Assembly: GCA_043228905.1 (NCBI GenBank) | Contig: JBHGNT010000011.1 | Span: 14,632,001 to 14,696,000, forward strand | From: Azolla caroliniana | Lineage: Eukaryota > Polypodiophyta | Length of the DNA: 64,000 nucleotides | Reading direction: 5' to 3' | Shown: positions 11,301-20,161 of the stretch, in pieces | Layout: each line of letters opens with the position of its first letter | Numbering within the stretch: position 1 is the stretch's first letter | Made by a program: the position numbers and the translations under genes | Notes under the pieces: model-generated | The model's input: only the letters and a program-made list of their open reading frames with translations | Database searches by the model: none | What the model was told of the DNA's origin: nothing

Positions 11301-11459
11301 CTTTGAGTCGACATATTGCATACACCATTCCTTGTCCGTTAGATCTCGGTCAGGAAGGTCTTCACCTCCAGTAGCGGCGACAAGTTTCTTTTGGCTATCA
11401 TCACTATGTGGCTGAGATTTTGTCTCTTCGTTAAAGAGAAGCTTTTTTCCTCTCTTCAT
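8331..11459 (-). CDS. ParB-like domain / class-beta N6A-N4C DNA methyltransferase fusion, 5 exons
   Basis: Exons read on the minus strand: 11459-9919, 9842-9704, 9620-9154, 9065-8773, 8683-8331. All introns are GT-AG and join in frame, giving 930 aa without stops. The ATG at 11459 is the first in a frame that opens after a stop near 11534. Residues about 90-120 may form a small SH3/BAH-like fold (weak); a basic patch (RPRKKK) lies near 167. Residues about 225-357 form a ParB/Srx-like domain with a GGSHSAEARRQL core (~304) and GLTTEEAKLLAWDHNND (~335). A helical region follows. The methylase motifs come in beta-class order: motif IV as DIPYG (~648), motif X as PYQKPQRLMMRLI, then motif I DLFSGIGTT (808-816), which is rebuilt only by splicing exons 4 and 5. 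It should methylate adenine N6 or cytosine N4 in DNA, with the ParB domain giving target binding. The motif IV variant DIPY (usual DPPY) is odd. It diverges from the candidate transposase gene. Confidence 0.85.
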
Positions 11460-11996
11460 GGTCTCTGGTGCTACCTTGGTCTGGGCTTCGATTGGAGAAC
11501 CTTGTATGCGAAGCTTTATTTTCTTCACGGGTCAGTCCGACAGGTTCTCAAATGACCTATTTCAGAAAGTATATGCAAAAACATAAGTTAGGTAGTCATG
11601 TAGATTAAGGTTGTATATTAACATGAAGAATAGTTCCCACTAGCAGTCCTATATTCAAAAATCTATTATAGGCCGGGCTATTCAACCTAGAAAATATATA
11701 TCGTAATAAGTAAACAGGGTTATATATTCTTTTAAATAGTAGGTATGACTTATATAGATTCCAAACCTGTATTGAGGAGAATTTGCTATCGTAAAGGCAA
11801 TTTGTGGATCATTTTCTACTATTTTAAGCTAAAGTAGGTCATAAAACACCTATAATTAGAGCATGTTTTTTTTTAAAAGTAAGGAAAGTCAACATAAAAA
11901 AGACTGATTTTGCCAGACAATTTGATATCTTTTCCACCCCATAATTATTTGTTACCCCAAAAACACAATTTTTCTCTCTCAGAGCCTTCTTTTATA
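11460..11996. other. Upstream region of the methyltransferase gene
   Basis: AT-rich DNA between the methyltransferase start and the palindrome array. It probably holds the minus-strand promoter and 5' UTR. Minus-strand AG acceptor-like sites are present near 11560, so a noncoding first exon is possible but cannot be proved from sequence. Confidence 0.4.
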
Positions 11997-12330
11997 CAGG
12001 AACTCGATACGGCGTATCGAGTTCCTGTTTAATTCCTAAACGTTAAACGAGAACTCGATACGCCGTATCGAGTTCCTCTGCTTTCTTTGCTTTTTAAATG
12101 GGAACTCGATACGGCGTATCGAGTTCGTGTTTAAAATCCAAACTTTAAACATGAACTCGATACGGCATATCTAGTTCCTGTTTAATGTTTAGGTTTTAAA
12201 CAGGAATTCGATACGCCGTATCGAGTTCCCGTTTAAAAAGCAAAAACAAATTATGAACTCGATACGCCGTATCGAGTTCATGTATAAAGTTTGTATTGTA
12301 TACATGAACTCGATACGGCGTATCGAGTTC
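11997..12330. repeat. Array of seven 25-bp palindromes at exact 51-bp period
   Basis: Each palindrome is GAACTCGATACG, one central G or C, then the exact reverse complement. Copies start at 12000, 12051, 12102, 12153, 12204, 12255 and 12306, so every step is 51 bases. Five copies are perfect, the fifth has one change and the fourth two. The first extends to 31 bases (11997-12027). The 26-base spacers are T/A-rich and several are themselves inverted-repeat-like (CTGTTTAA...TTTAAACAG). The 51-bp step is close to five helical turns, placing all sites on one face. Lying between divergent genes, one of which has a ParB-like domain, the array is a candidate operator, parS-like centre, methylation target or transposase enhancer; none is proved. 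Confidence 0.95.
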
Positions 12331-12356
12331 TTGAGCGACGAAACATATTTACAAAA

Positions 12357-12491
12357 ATGTCCACAGTGTCAGAGGCCTACCTTGAGTCCTCGCGCTCGAT
12401 TCTCTTTGAAGACATGGTTGATCGTGTGGAAGTGGAGGCGGAGATCGCGCTTTCGTGCTTTGTGCTCTGTACACTCTGTACGCTCTTGTGA
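12357..12491 (+). CDS. Possible 44-aa small ORF next to the palindrome array
   Basis: An ATG-initiated frame encodes 44 residues: acidic in the middle (FEDMVDRVEVEAEIA) and Cys/Leu-rich at the end. It begins 27 bases after the last palindrome. The base composition (GC-rich, few AT runs) stands out from the flanks. A GTGAGT splice-donor-like word overlaps its stop, so it could be a leader exon of the downstream gene, but I found no acceptor that joins it in frame to the ATG at 13205. No family is recognised. Confidence 0.25.
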   Translation: MSTVSEAYLESSRSILFEDMVDRVEVEAEIALSCFVLCTLCTLL

Positions 12492-13204
12492 GTGAAATAT
12501 GACGAGGTCTTCCTATTTATAGGGATTGACAACATTGGTTAAAGTAACCATAGTCACCTTAACCAAGGTTGGTAACTTTGAGGATAGTTAGTTGGTAACC
12601 ATAGTCACATTAACTAGAGTAACTTATGATTGTATTAATGATTACAAAGTCAAACTAACATATTGATCAATCTTTTATAGTCATAACAACCTACAATGAC
12701 TTCAAAGGTTATAAAGGAGACAATGATAGAGGTTCATGAATGTACCAATGATTGATTACTAAAAGCAACAATTTTTATGACTCTCAAATGCTATGTATTA
12801 AAGATGTTGGCATGAATTAACCAATGATTGATAAGTCTAATATTTAAAATGGTGAGCATTAAAGAACCAATGAGTGTGACGTTCTATATCAAAATGGGTG
12901 CCATTAATTAGCCAATGATTTTAACATTAATCCAACATATTCATGGCTTGTTAATGATTAGTTTTATATTTTACTTGATTTAACTTCATATAGATCTAGT
13001 TTATATAATAATTGATATTTTAAGTACAATTACTTTATTAAAAATAATTTTTTGATGTATTGTATTAATAGAATATTACATAATATAGACATTCTATTGA
13101 TTTGACTTTTGTTTAGAGAGAAGTTTATGTTTAGAGAGGAGCTTATTAGTTTTTTTCCTTACCCTAAGCACATAACTTAGAGAGCCCTATTTAGACCTTA
13201 AGCC
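12492..13204. other. Promoter-side region of the candidate transposase gene
   Basis: AT-rich DNA with no long frame. A CCTATTTATAGG word at 12512-12523 could be a TATA-type element. Between 12535 and 12630 the words GTTAAAGTAACCATAGTCAC and GGTAACCATAGTCACATTAAC form an imperfect repeat. Confidence 0.35.
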
Positions 13205-15985
13205 ATGAGTGAAGATTCACCGTTCTCGATTGAAGAATATTGTTTGTCATCAGACCCATTGTTTTCTACTGAAGAGTATTGTTTGTCAACAGAGTCACCA
13301 TATTCGATTGAAGAATATTGTCTGTCGACCGACTCACCATATTCTATCGAAGAATATTGTCTGAGCTCATCTACAGGGAATGTAAATAATGACACATGTG
13401 AAGAGTTCTCTATTGAAGAATACGATATTAATAAAGATACCGAGAATGAAGGAAGTGCCCAGGAAACATTGAATAACATTGGCGATGGTCACAACAGAGA
13501 ATTAGACTGTAACAAGGTTACACCAACCTCTATGCAGGAAGAGAAATCTGGGAGCCCTATGCATATTAGAAGAATCCCACGAAGAATTCGTCTGGCTAGA
13601 TTTAGCTTGGTGACATCAGATAAACAGATTGGATTTGATGTCAAAAAAATATGTTGTGCCCGTGGTTGTACGTCTATGATTGGAAAATCAAAGTTGCGAG
13701 AATTAAGGCGATACTATTTTTCGATGACCGGTGATGAGCAAGACACTTACCTCGGGTCACATATGCAACTAGTATTTGACAAATGTACGGGGATCAAAGT
13801 ATCATTCGAGTATTATATCTTCCATGCGCAACAGATATGTAGAGTTGCATTCAAAATTGCGTTATGTGTTAGTAACATGCGGCTACATAGAGTACAACAA
13901 CGTCTACTTAGCGGGGATCAGATGCTCAATTGTAAAGAGGTTCCAAGTATGAAAGGTGCAATTGGAAGACATGCTATTGGCTGGATGAAAACTTACTTTC
14001 AGTTAAATTGTGAAGTAATGCCCACTATAGGTAGGATGCATCTTTCTGATAATTATACACGTCGGGAAGTTTATGATGTCTATCGATCTGATATGCTGGG
14101 CTCACGTAATAAGTCTATCACCTATAGCCAATTCACAAGATTATGGAGAGCTCGGTTTTCAAATGTTATTATTCCTCGTAAAGTACGTATGGGGTATTGC
14201 TCCATTTGTGCAAATCTTAAAAGTTTGGCTAAAGGTGCAAAGACATCAATGGAAAAGGATACGAGTAAGAAGTTACTACAAGAGCATCGTGAGGCACAAT
14301 CCTTAGAACGAAGGAAGGCGATGCATCATAGAGAGAAGTGTTTGAAGAGGCCCGAACAATACATGTGCTTAATGATAGATGGCATGGACCAGAAGAAGAC
14401 ATGCTTGCCGCATATGCGGAGGCTCCCCAAAGATGTCAATGATGAGTGCCTTGTTCAAATGCACTTGGTGGGATGCTTGGCTTATAATAGGTCTGTTCGA
14501 CCTCACGTCTTCATTACTTACCCCAATGTTCACAATGACCCTAACCTAACAGTTACAGTGATTCACCGAGTTTTGATGTCTTGGGGACAACCTTTCCCCC
14601 CTGTTCTATACATTCAATTGGACAATACTGCTAGAGAGAACAAAAATTCAACTGTATTTGGCTATCTAAGTATGTTGGTCAACCTAGAATTGTTTAGGAA
14701 AGTGAAAGTCAATTTCCTTTTGGTTGGCCACACACATGACCATATAGATCAGATGTTTAGCACATTCTCCAGACAGTTGTCTCGGCATGATGCTTTCACT
14801 TTACCTAAACTATTTGATGTCATTTGTGATGCTTATACACCACGCCCAAAAGTGTTACACTTGAAGGAGGTATATGACTTTAAGAGATATATATTAGATG
14901 GGGGTGGTGGGAATGTTAAAGTGCTTGCTCAGTTAAACAATATAAGTTTCAATCACATTTTTATGATAAAGAAAAATGGAATAAGTGGTTCTACACTTTT
15001 GTATGCTAAACAATATTCATCTTCTACAACATGGGAACCTAAAGGTGGTTGCCAGTTATTACTTTGTATGCCGAGTACAATTGTCCATGGAGCTAAGCAA
15101 ATGCCAATTGAGAAGAAAGGACAGTTGCAGAGCGACTTGGTATCAGAACAAAAACGGTCATGGCTCCAAGCCTTAGAAGAAAAAAGAAAGCATATTGAGG
15201 CCGCCAAGAAATATGCCGCACAACAAGACACGTCATGGTGGGATGTATTTTATAGTGATCAGAAAGAAATTATAGACAATTGTGTATCTGTTGATAATTG
15301 GAATTTGGAAACACCATTCACATGGTCGCTGCAACATGATCGCGTAAATAGAAGTCCGGAGCAACTAGTAAATGTGATTAATGACAGCTTGGTCCATCCA
15401 CAACAAAGAGACATTTATGTGGGACCAAGGATGACCAAAGCAGCCGAAGCTAGATGGCAAGGAAATTTGCAAGAGCTCACCGCGGGGATGTTGATTGCAA
15501 CGCCGGCTGATGAGAACTCACATGGCCACCAATTTTGGGTTGGTAAAATTCTAGAAGTGCTAATGCATGAAATAGAAAACACGATCAAGTCTATAAATGT
15601 TCATTGGTACAACACTAGAAGTGCAAATGCTTTTACAGGTAAGTATACATTGGAGATGATTGAATGCCAAACAAGAAGGGGAGGTAGGAAGAGGAAGCGA
15701 AACATTCGTAACACCTCGACCCTTGATATCTCTGATGTGGATATCATCGTGTACGACTTCACACTTACAAAAGCCGAACGATTAAGGAAGTCAACAATAG
15801 ATATAATAAAAGAAAAATTACCAGGTCTACAAGGTGGCTCGAGTCAAAGGCAAACGAGATTTGCTACATATAATCTAGAGTCAAACCATTTGGTTTATGA
15901 CGAAGATAATGCATTGATTGGTACATCCGAGGATGATGAGGAGGAATCGTCATTGTATATTAGTTATAGTAGTGATTCTCCGTAA
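13205..15985 (+). CDS. DUF7869-like protein with DDD / RNase H-like signature, candidate transposase
   Basis: A single 926-aa open frame from an ATG, with no stops. Residues 5-56 are four tandem 13-aa repeats of the form S(I/T)EEYCLS..SP(Y/F), with a fifth diverged copy near 69-75. Then come a CCxxGC cluster (~150), an LRRYY segment, a helical region, a CxxC pair (C332, C335), and a core with acidic residues in an RNase H-like pattern: DGMD (D392/D395), QLDN (D473), GHTHDHID (H509, H511, D515). The tail has a basic NLS-like stretch (RRGGRKRKR) and an acidic end. The layout matches the uncharacterised eukaryotic family I know as DUF7869; transposase function is inferred from its place in a TIR/TSD-bounded element. 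Residues about 760-820 (FWVGKI...VHWY) may be a small BAH/SH3-like module. Confidence 0.8.
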   Translation: MSEDSPFSIEEYCLSSDPLFSTEEYCLSTESPYSIEEYCLSTDSPYSIEEYCLSSSTGNVNNDTCEEFSIEEYDINKDTENEGSAQETLNNIGDGHNRELDCNKVTPTSMQEEKSGSPMHIRRIPRRIRLARFSLVTSDKQIGFDVKKICCARGCTSMIGKSKLRELRRYYFSMTGDEQDTYLGSHMQLVFDKCTGIKVSFEYYIFHAQQICRVAFKIALCVSNMRLHRVQQRLLSGDQMLNCKEVPSMKGAIGRHAIGWMKTYFQLNCEVMPTIGRMHLSDNYTRREVYDVYRSDMLGSRNKSITYSQFTRLWRARFSNVIIPRKVRMGYCSICANLKSLAKGAKTSMEKDTSKKLLQEHREAQSLERRKAMHHREKCLKRPEQYMCLMIDGMDQKKTCLPHMRRLPKDVNDECLVQMHLVGCLAYNRSVRPHVFITYPNVHNDPNLTVTVIHRVLMSWGQPFPPVLYIQLDNTARENKNSTVFGYLSMLVNLELFRKVKVNFLLVGHTHDHIDQMFSTFSRQLSRHDAFTLPKLFDVICDAYTPRPKVLHLKEVYDFKRYILDGGGGNVKVLAQLNNISFNHIFMIKKNGISGSTLLYAKQYSSSTTWEPKGGCQLLLCMPSTIVHGAKQMPIEKKGQLQSDLVSEQKRSWLQALEEKRKHIEAAKKYAAQQDTSWWDVFYSDQKEIIDNCVSVDNWNLETPFTWSLQHDRVNRSPEQLVNVINDSLVHPQQRDIYVGPRMTKAAEARWQGNLQELTAGMLIATPADENSHGHQFWVGKILEVLMHEIENTIKSINVHWYNTRSANAFTGKYTLEMIECQTRRGGRKRKRNIRNTSTLDISDVDIIVYDFTLTKAERLRKSTIDIIKEKLPGLQGGSSQRQTRFATYNLESNHLVYDEDNALIGTSEDDEEESSLYISYSSDSP

Positions 15986-16307
15986 AGGAGTGATCATGAA
16001 TGTATATTTGGCTATTAAGTGTAACTACATTCCGCTTGTAACAAATCGAGTAATATAAAATCATGTGTTTTGAATTCTTATGATTTCTAAAAAATTGTTT
16101 CTTATAAAATAACATTGGTTGTAAAGTTTGTGATATAAATTGAGAATGTATCTTTTTGAAATTTGTCTTTTTTTAGTTACTTCTAAATCACGAAAATAGT
16201 GGATTTTTAACCTTTTTCATAGTATGTTTGAACATGTATGATACTGGTATCAATGTGTTTTGTAAAATCATTGAAAAACCCCTAAAATTTCCCTTATCCT
16301 TCCATTT
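15986..16307. other. Right subterminal region of the transposon
   Basis: AT-rich 3' UTR-like DNA between the candidate transposase stop and the right TIR. No coding. Next to the TIR, ATCCTTCCATTT (about 16297-16307) is a near copy of ATCCTTCCACTT inside the TIR, a subterminal direct repeat. Confidence 0.5.
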
Positions 16308-16343
16308 ATGCGCGATCCTTCCACTTGTGAACGCGAATGTGTT
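16308..16343 (-). repeat. Right terminal inverted repeat
   Basis: Its reverse complement begins AACACATTCGCGTTCACAAG and matches the left TIR at 34 of 36 positions. It is followed at once by TTCA (16344-16347), the right copy of the target duplication. Confidence 0.9.
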
Positions 16344-16347
16344 TTCA
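16344..16347. repeat. Target site duplication (right), TTCA
   Basis: Exact match to 7281-7284. Beyond it the LINE-1 ORF2 sequence continues on the minus strand. Confidence 0.85.
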
Positions 16348-18935
16348 CCATTAAAGAAGGACTGTTTCCATTCCACCCTTGAAACCACGAGGCCGATTCA
16401 GTGGCCAGCCAAGTGATTGCTGCGCTCGATACATGAACCTCAACCCCAAAACGAGCCAAGATTCTTAAGCTCCTCAGCCAGATTTCTTGTGCTCGTGGGC
16501 AGCACCACAAACAATGAGCGATGTCCTCCAAGCTCGCACTACACGGCTTGCAACCACTCATGCCGCCTCTATTCCCAAGCCACTCTCCTGTTGGAACAGC
16601 CCGATGGGTGATTAACCAGAAAAACACTTTGATCCGCTCGGGAAGGGATGAGTTCCATATCCTGCTCCTGGTTCTATCCACGAAGACTGAATCGATAGCT
16701 GCATGGGTCCACTTGTTGGCACATTTCTCACGATACGAACCTAACTTTCTCCCCAAGTGCGTCGAGTATTCAAAGAAACCTAGTGATTTAGCTTGTTCTC
16801 CCTTCCACCTATATTCAGCGGGATCCTATTCAACGCGCTCGAGAGGCTTGCCTTCAACCACGTACAAGATCCAATCCTCCTCGACCTCTTCGACTGGTGG
16901 ATTCACCTTCCATTTCTTTCCGTGTCTTGCCACAATTCTAATAGGGTACCAGCCTGCACTTTCATCTAATAATCCCATCAGAACGATCTTCCCACTCTTT
17001 CCTAGACCCTTGACATTGATAATATTTCCGGTACCATCACATTGTCCAGACCATTCACCCTCTTCCTCATTACCAATAGGAAGCGAGGAGACAACTGTAT
17101 TGACTACGTCAAGCATCTTTCTGCCATTTCTGACCTTTCCCATGTCTTCATATAATTGATCACGATTACTGCCGGACAACCGCAACCAATCAGCCACCGA
17201 GTGTATCCCTAGACAATGCAATATAGCCCACGACATGCGCTTGCTTTGTCCAAGCATCATTCCTTCTGGCGATTGCACGGTCTCGTTCCACAATAGGGGT
17301 TGTCGCATCCATTCAACACTAGTACTTGGACGATTCCGACTTAGATGCCCACGGAGCATACTCCACGCCTGCATCACTGACATACAAGTACAATCAACCA
17401 ATCGGTTAGATTTCCTCAATTTTAAGTCCATGCAAAAAGGCCACGCTTTGTGTGACTTCCATTGCCCACCCAATCTTGGACTCCATAGAATGCTCCTATT
17501 ATGTATCAATGTTTTCCATAACCCATCACCGGGTAGCAAGCTTCTTACCAATATCTTACATAACAATGCCTGACTCTGCAATCCAGGGTCAACCAATCCT
17601 AAACCCCCCTTACTCTTGGGAAGAATCAATGTGGACCATGATACTTTGGTTGCCGCATTGTCTTTCCTCATCCCAGCCCAAAGAAATCCCCTAATACACG
17701 CTTTAACAATACGAATAGCTTGCTTGTCAAACTTCCACACTGAAACTGCATGCCATAATGTAGACAAAAGCACATGGTTAGCTATTATGATCCTGCTAGC
17801 CAATGATAAGTTCATCCCTGACCAGTTGCGAATTTTGTCACAGATTTTGCTTTGAATATGTTGCATCTGAATTCCCTTGTCGATATCTACCCCAATCCAC
17901 GTTCCCAGATACCTAGTGGCTTCCCCGTTTGCAATCCATTTGAATTCAGCATTTGGCTTCCAAACAGGCTCGGGCTCCAAGTTGATCCAAAAACCCTTGG
18001 ACTTCTTCCAATTAATGGACGCTCCCGATGCCTTGCAAAAGAGCTCAATAGCACTCTGTGCCCTCTCAAGATTCGTGTCATTTCCTTGGAGGTATAACAT
18101 CGTATCGTCAGCGAACTCCGAATCCAGCATGGACTTCCTTGCGTTAGGGATCGAAAGACCATGAAGATTTGCCCCTTGGCTATTAAAAAGAGCAGACATT
18201 GCTTCAGTAATAAAAAGGAAAAGAAAGGGGGCAAGAGGACAACCCTGCCTGATGGATCGAGTAAGAATGATTTGAGCTCCTTTCCTCCCTGCAATCAGCA
18301 CCTTACTCGAGCCATTCCTATATAAGGCTTGGGCAGCACACCTCCATTCCAATGGTAGCTCAATGACCATCATCACTTCTTCCAAGAAAGACCATTGCAC
18401 TCGATCATAGGCTTTCTCGAAGTCGAGCATCAGACAGGCTAAGTTTTGATTGGTCACCTTCGCCATTGCAACAACCTCCCAAAACAAAATCACGTTGTCC
18501 ATAATAGGACGATGCTCCATGAAACCAGTTTGATTGGATTGGATGATATCGCCTAGGAAGGGCTTGATTCTCTGTACTAATATGTTAGCAAATTTTTTAT
18601 AAATTAGGTTTAAAATTGTAATGGGCCTCCATTGCTTAAGCTCATGCAGCGCAGTCTCCGATTTCGGAATCAAATAGATCAAGCCTTCATTGAAGCTACT
18701 CGGCATTCGTCCCGTTCTCCACATCTCTTGCAGTCCAGCTTTCAAGCTTGGAAAAATTTGCTCCCAAAACTCCTTGAAGAAGGCTTTGGGAAGATCGTCA
18801 GCACCAGGACAAGCCATACTTTGTATCTTATCTAGCCCCGCTACAATCTCTTCCTCCTCTATGGCTTTTGACAACTGCACTTTAGCTGCCTCTCCAATCC
18901 TGGTTTTCAAGCATGTAATTACACCATGCATCAGG
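16348..18935 (-). pseudogene. LINE-1 ORF2: reverse transcriptase and zf-RVT region
   Basis: The minus frame from about 18935 to 16826 is a nearly complete L1-type reverse transcriptase. It has ACPGADDLPKAFFKEFW at the start, YLIPKSE, TGFMEHRPIMDNV, LDFEKAYDRVQWSF, RQGCPLAPFLF and the catalytic EFADD. A frame break near 16800 is followed by the zf-RVT-like tail (16756-16348) with RIWNSSLPERIKVFFWL, HRAVPTGEW and C..CS...HCLWCC. ORF2 then stops at the inserted transposon and resumes below 7281. The 5' end is truncated and joined head-to-head to inverted ORF1/EN sequence. Confidence 0.85.
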
Positions 18936-18939
18936 TTAC

Positions 18940-19930
18940 TACCTCGACATATGCAAAATTTTAGCAACTCCATTTGAGTTACTACCTCGAGTCGAGACCC
19001 ATGAAGCACTCGTAGAGCCCTCTGAGGGTCGTGACAGTAGATTTTCATCAGACCTGAGAGTGGTTAAGGCCTGGATCAGGAAAGGGAAGGACAAGGAAAG
19101 TGAAGTGGACGTCAGGAATATTGAAGCAAAAAAAATGATCACACGGACTGAGGTTGGAAATCCCTCAACTGTGGGTGTGGAGTTTGTTATGATGCAAGCA
19201 TTGAGGATGCAAGATATGCAAGTACCCAAGGTTGTGGTGAACATTAGTAATCCAAGGGGAAGAGTGCACAGGTGGACTAGAGCGCACATGGTCCTCTTCA
19301 ACAGCAACTCTGGCAGACCGGAGACTGGTTGTTCTTTTGACTTGGAACCTGATTTGAAAAATGAAAGAGGAGAAGACTCGTCCTTGAAGGCGTTTTGTAA
19401 CAGGGCAACATTATGTCTCCAGTACCTTACATTTGAAAATAAGGCTGTAGGGCTGCAAACATTATGGACGAGCTCCCCGATACAAGGGGAGCTTATGGAA
19501 CTTGCTCAAGATGTTCCAGTGGTTTGCATATGGAAGGTACAAGATCTAGGGCTGAAGCCTGGTTTGTTCCACTTCCACTGTGCTGAGGTGCCCAAGAATC
19601 AAGAATGGAAAATAAGTATGGAGTGGGAATTTATATGGCGTATGATAGAGACATATTTGTCGAGCATGGGAGATTCCCCCTTGGCTTTTTTTGTGAACCC
19701 AAGTCAATGAGAATTTGTTCTTGGAATGTGCAAGGACTTGGTGGATCTCAACATCAGCTAGAGAAGCGTCAGTTTACAAGAGCATCACCTTGGCCGAGAA
19801 AGAACGGAACTGTTCAAAGACCTGTTGCCAGGGGATTGGTACACATGGTGGGCTCCTGCTCACGGCGTGTTAGAAAGGAGAGGTGGAGTGTGTATTTCGG
19901 TGAGGAAATCAGCGTATATCATCATCTTGA
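18940..19930 (+). pseudogene. LINE-1 inverted 5' part: ORF1 end and endonuclease start
   Basis: In the opposite orientation to the RT part, this segment holds the last ~240 codons of an ORF1-like frame (to 19710). At 19707 an APE-type endonuclease start follows (MRICSWNVQGLG), then, after a small deletion and frame change, QEHHL...LLPGDWYTWWAP..GVLERRGGV. It stops near 19930 at a hAT-like fragment. ORF1 abuts the RT segment and the EN faces away, the arrangement produced by twin priming. The residual overlap of frames at 18940-19048 leaves the exact junction uncertain. Confidence 0.7.
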
Positions 19931-20161
19931 ATTTTTTGTAACGGTTTGGTTTAAACGGTTTCATGGTTTGGTTCAAGTTTCAAAATTTGTAAATGATTCG
20001 GTTTAAACGGTCTCGTGGTTTGGTTCAAGTGTCAATTTTTTTTAATGATCCGGTTTAAATAGTTTTGGGGTTCGGTTCAAGTTTTTAAAATTTGTAAATA
20101 GTTCCGTTTTAAATGGTTTGAGTTTGACACTCAAACCGAACCGAACCGTTGTTGATTGCTA
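19930..20161. repeat. Truncated hAT-like MITE fragment
   Basis: Repeated ACGGTTTGGTTTAAACGGTTTCATGG-like words lead to a right end (CCGAACCGTTGTTGATTGCTA) close to that of the MITE at 6087-6611. No matching left terminus or 8-bp duplication was found, so only the right half remains. Confidence 0.6.

Larger units (their letters stand above)
7285..16343. mobile_element. Autonomous DNA transposon with ParB-methyltransferase and DUF7869-like candidate transposase
   Basis: A 9,059-bp unit bounded by 36-bp terminal inverted repeats (7285-7320; 16308-16343) and the 4-bp duplication TTCA. It sits inside a LINE ORF2: zf-RVT-encoding sequence ends at 16348 and ORF2 C-terminal sequence resumes below 7281. 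The missing stretch is about 50 codons in LINE-2 and is accounted for by the two LINE-1 ends. It contains two divergent, apparently intact genes (8331-11459 minus; 13205-15985 plus) and a central array of seven phased palindromes. A 4-bp duplication is known for Sola elements, but family assignment is inference. Intact genes and near-identical TIRs suggest fairly recent activity. Confidence 0.85.

Noticed and set aside
8331-11459. Bacterial or phage contamination carrying a ParB-methylase
   Set aside because: The gene is interrupted by four GT-AG introns that restore its motifs and lies between TIRs inside a plant LINE.
11997-12330. CRISPR-like array (25-bp repeats, 26-bp spacers, constant period)
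   Set aside because: The repeats are full palindromes whose central base flips. The spacers share T/A-rich, semi-palindromic sequence rather than being unrelated. No cas genes occur, and the setting is a plant transposon with spliced genes.
13198-13479. Minus-strand frame with SSIENGES-like repeats
   Set aside because: It is the antisense shadow of the 39-bp repeats at the start of the 926-aa gene.
16521-18977. Several plus-strand frames of 60-212 codons
   Set aside because: All are antisense to the LINE-1 reverse transcriptase, whose motifs are clear on the minus strand.
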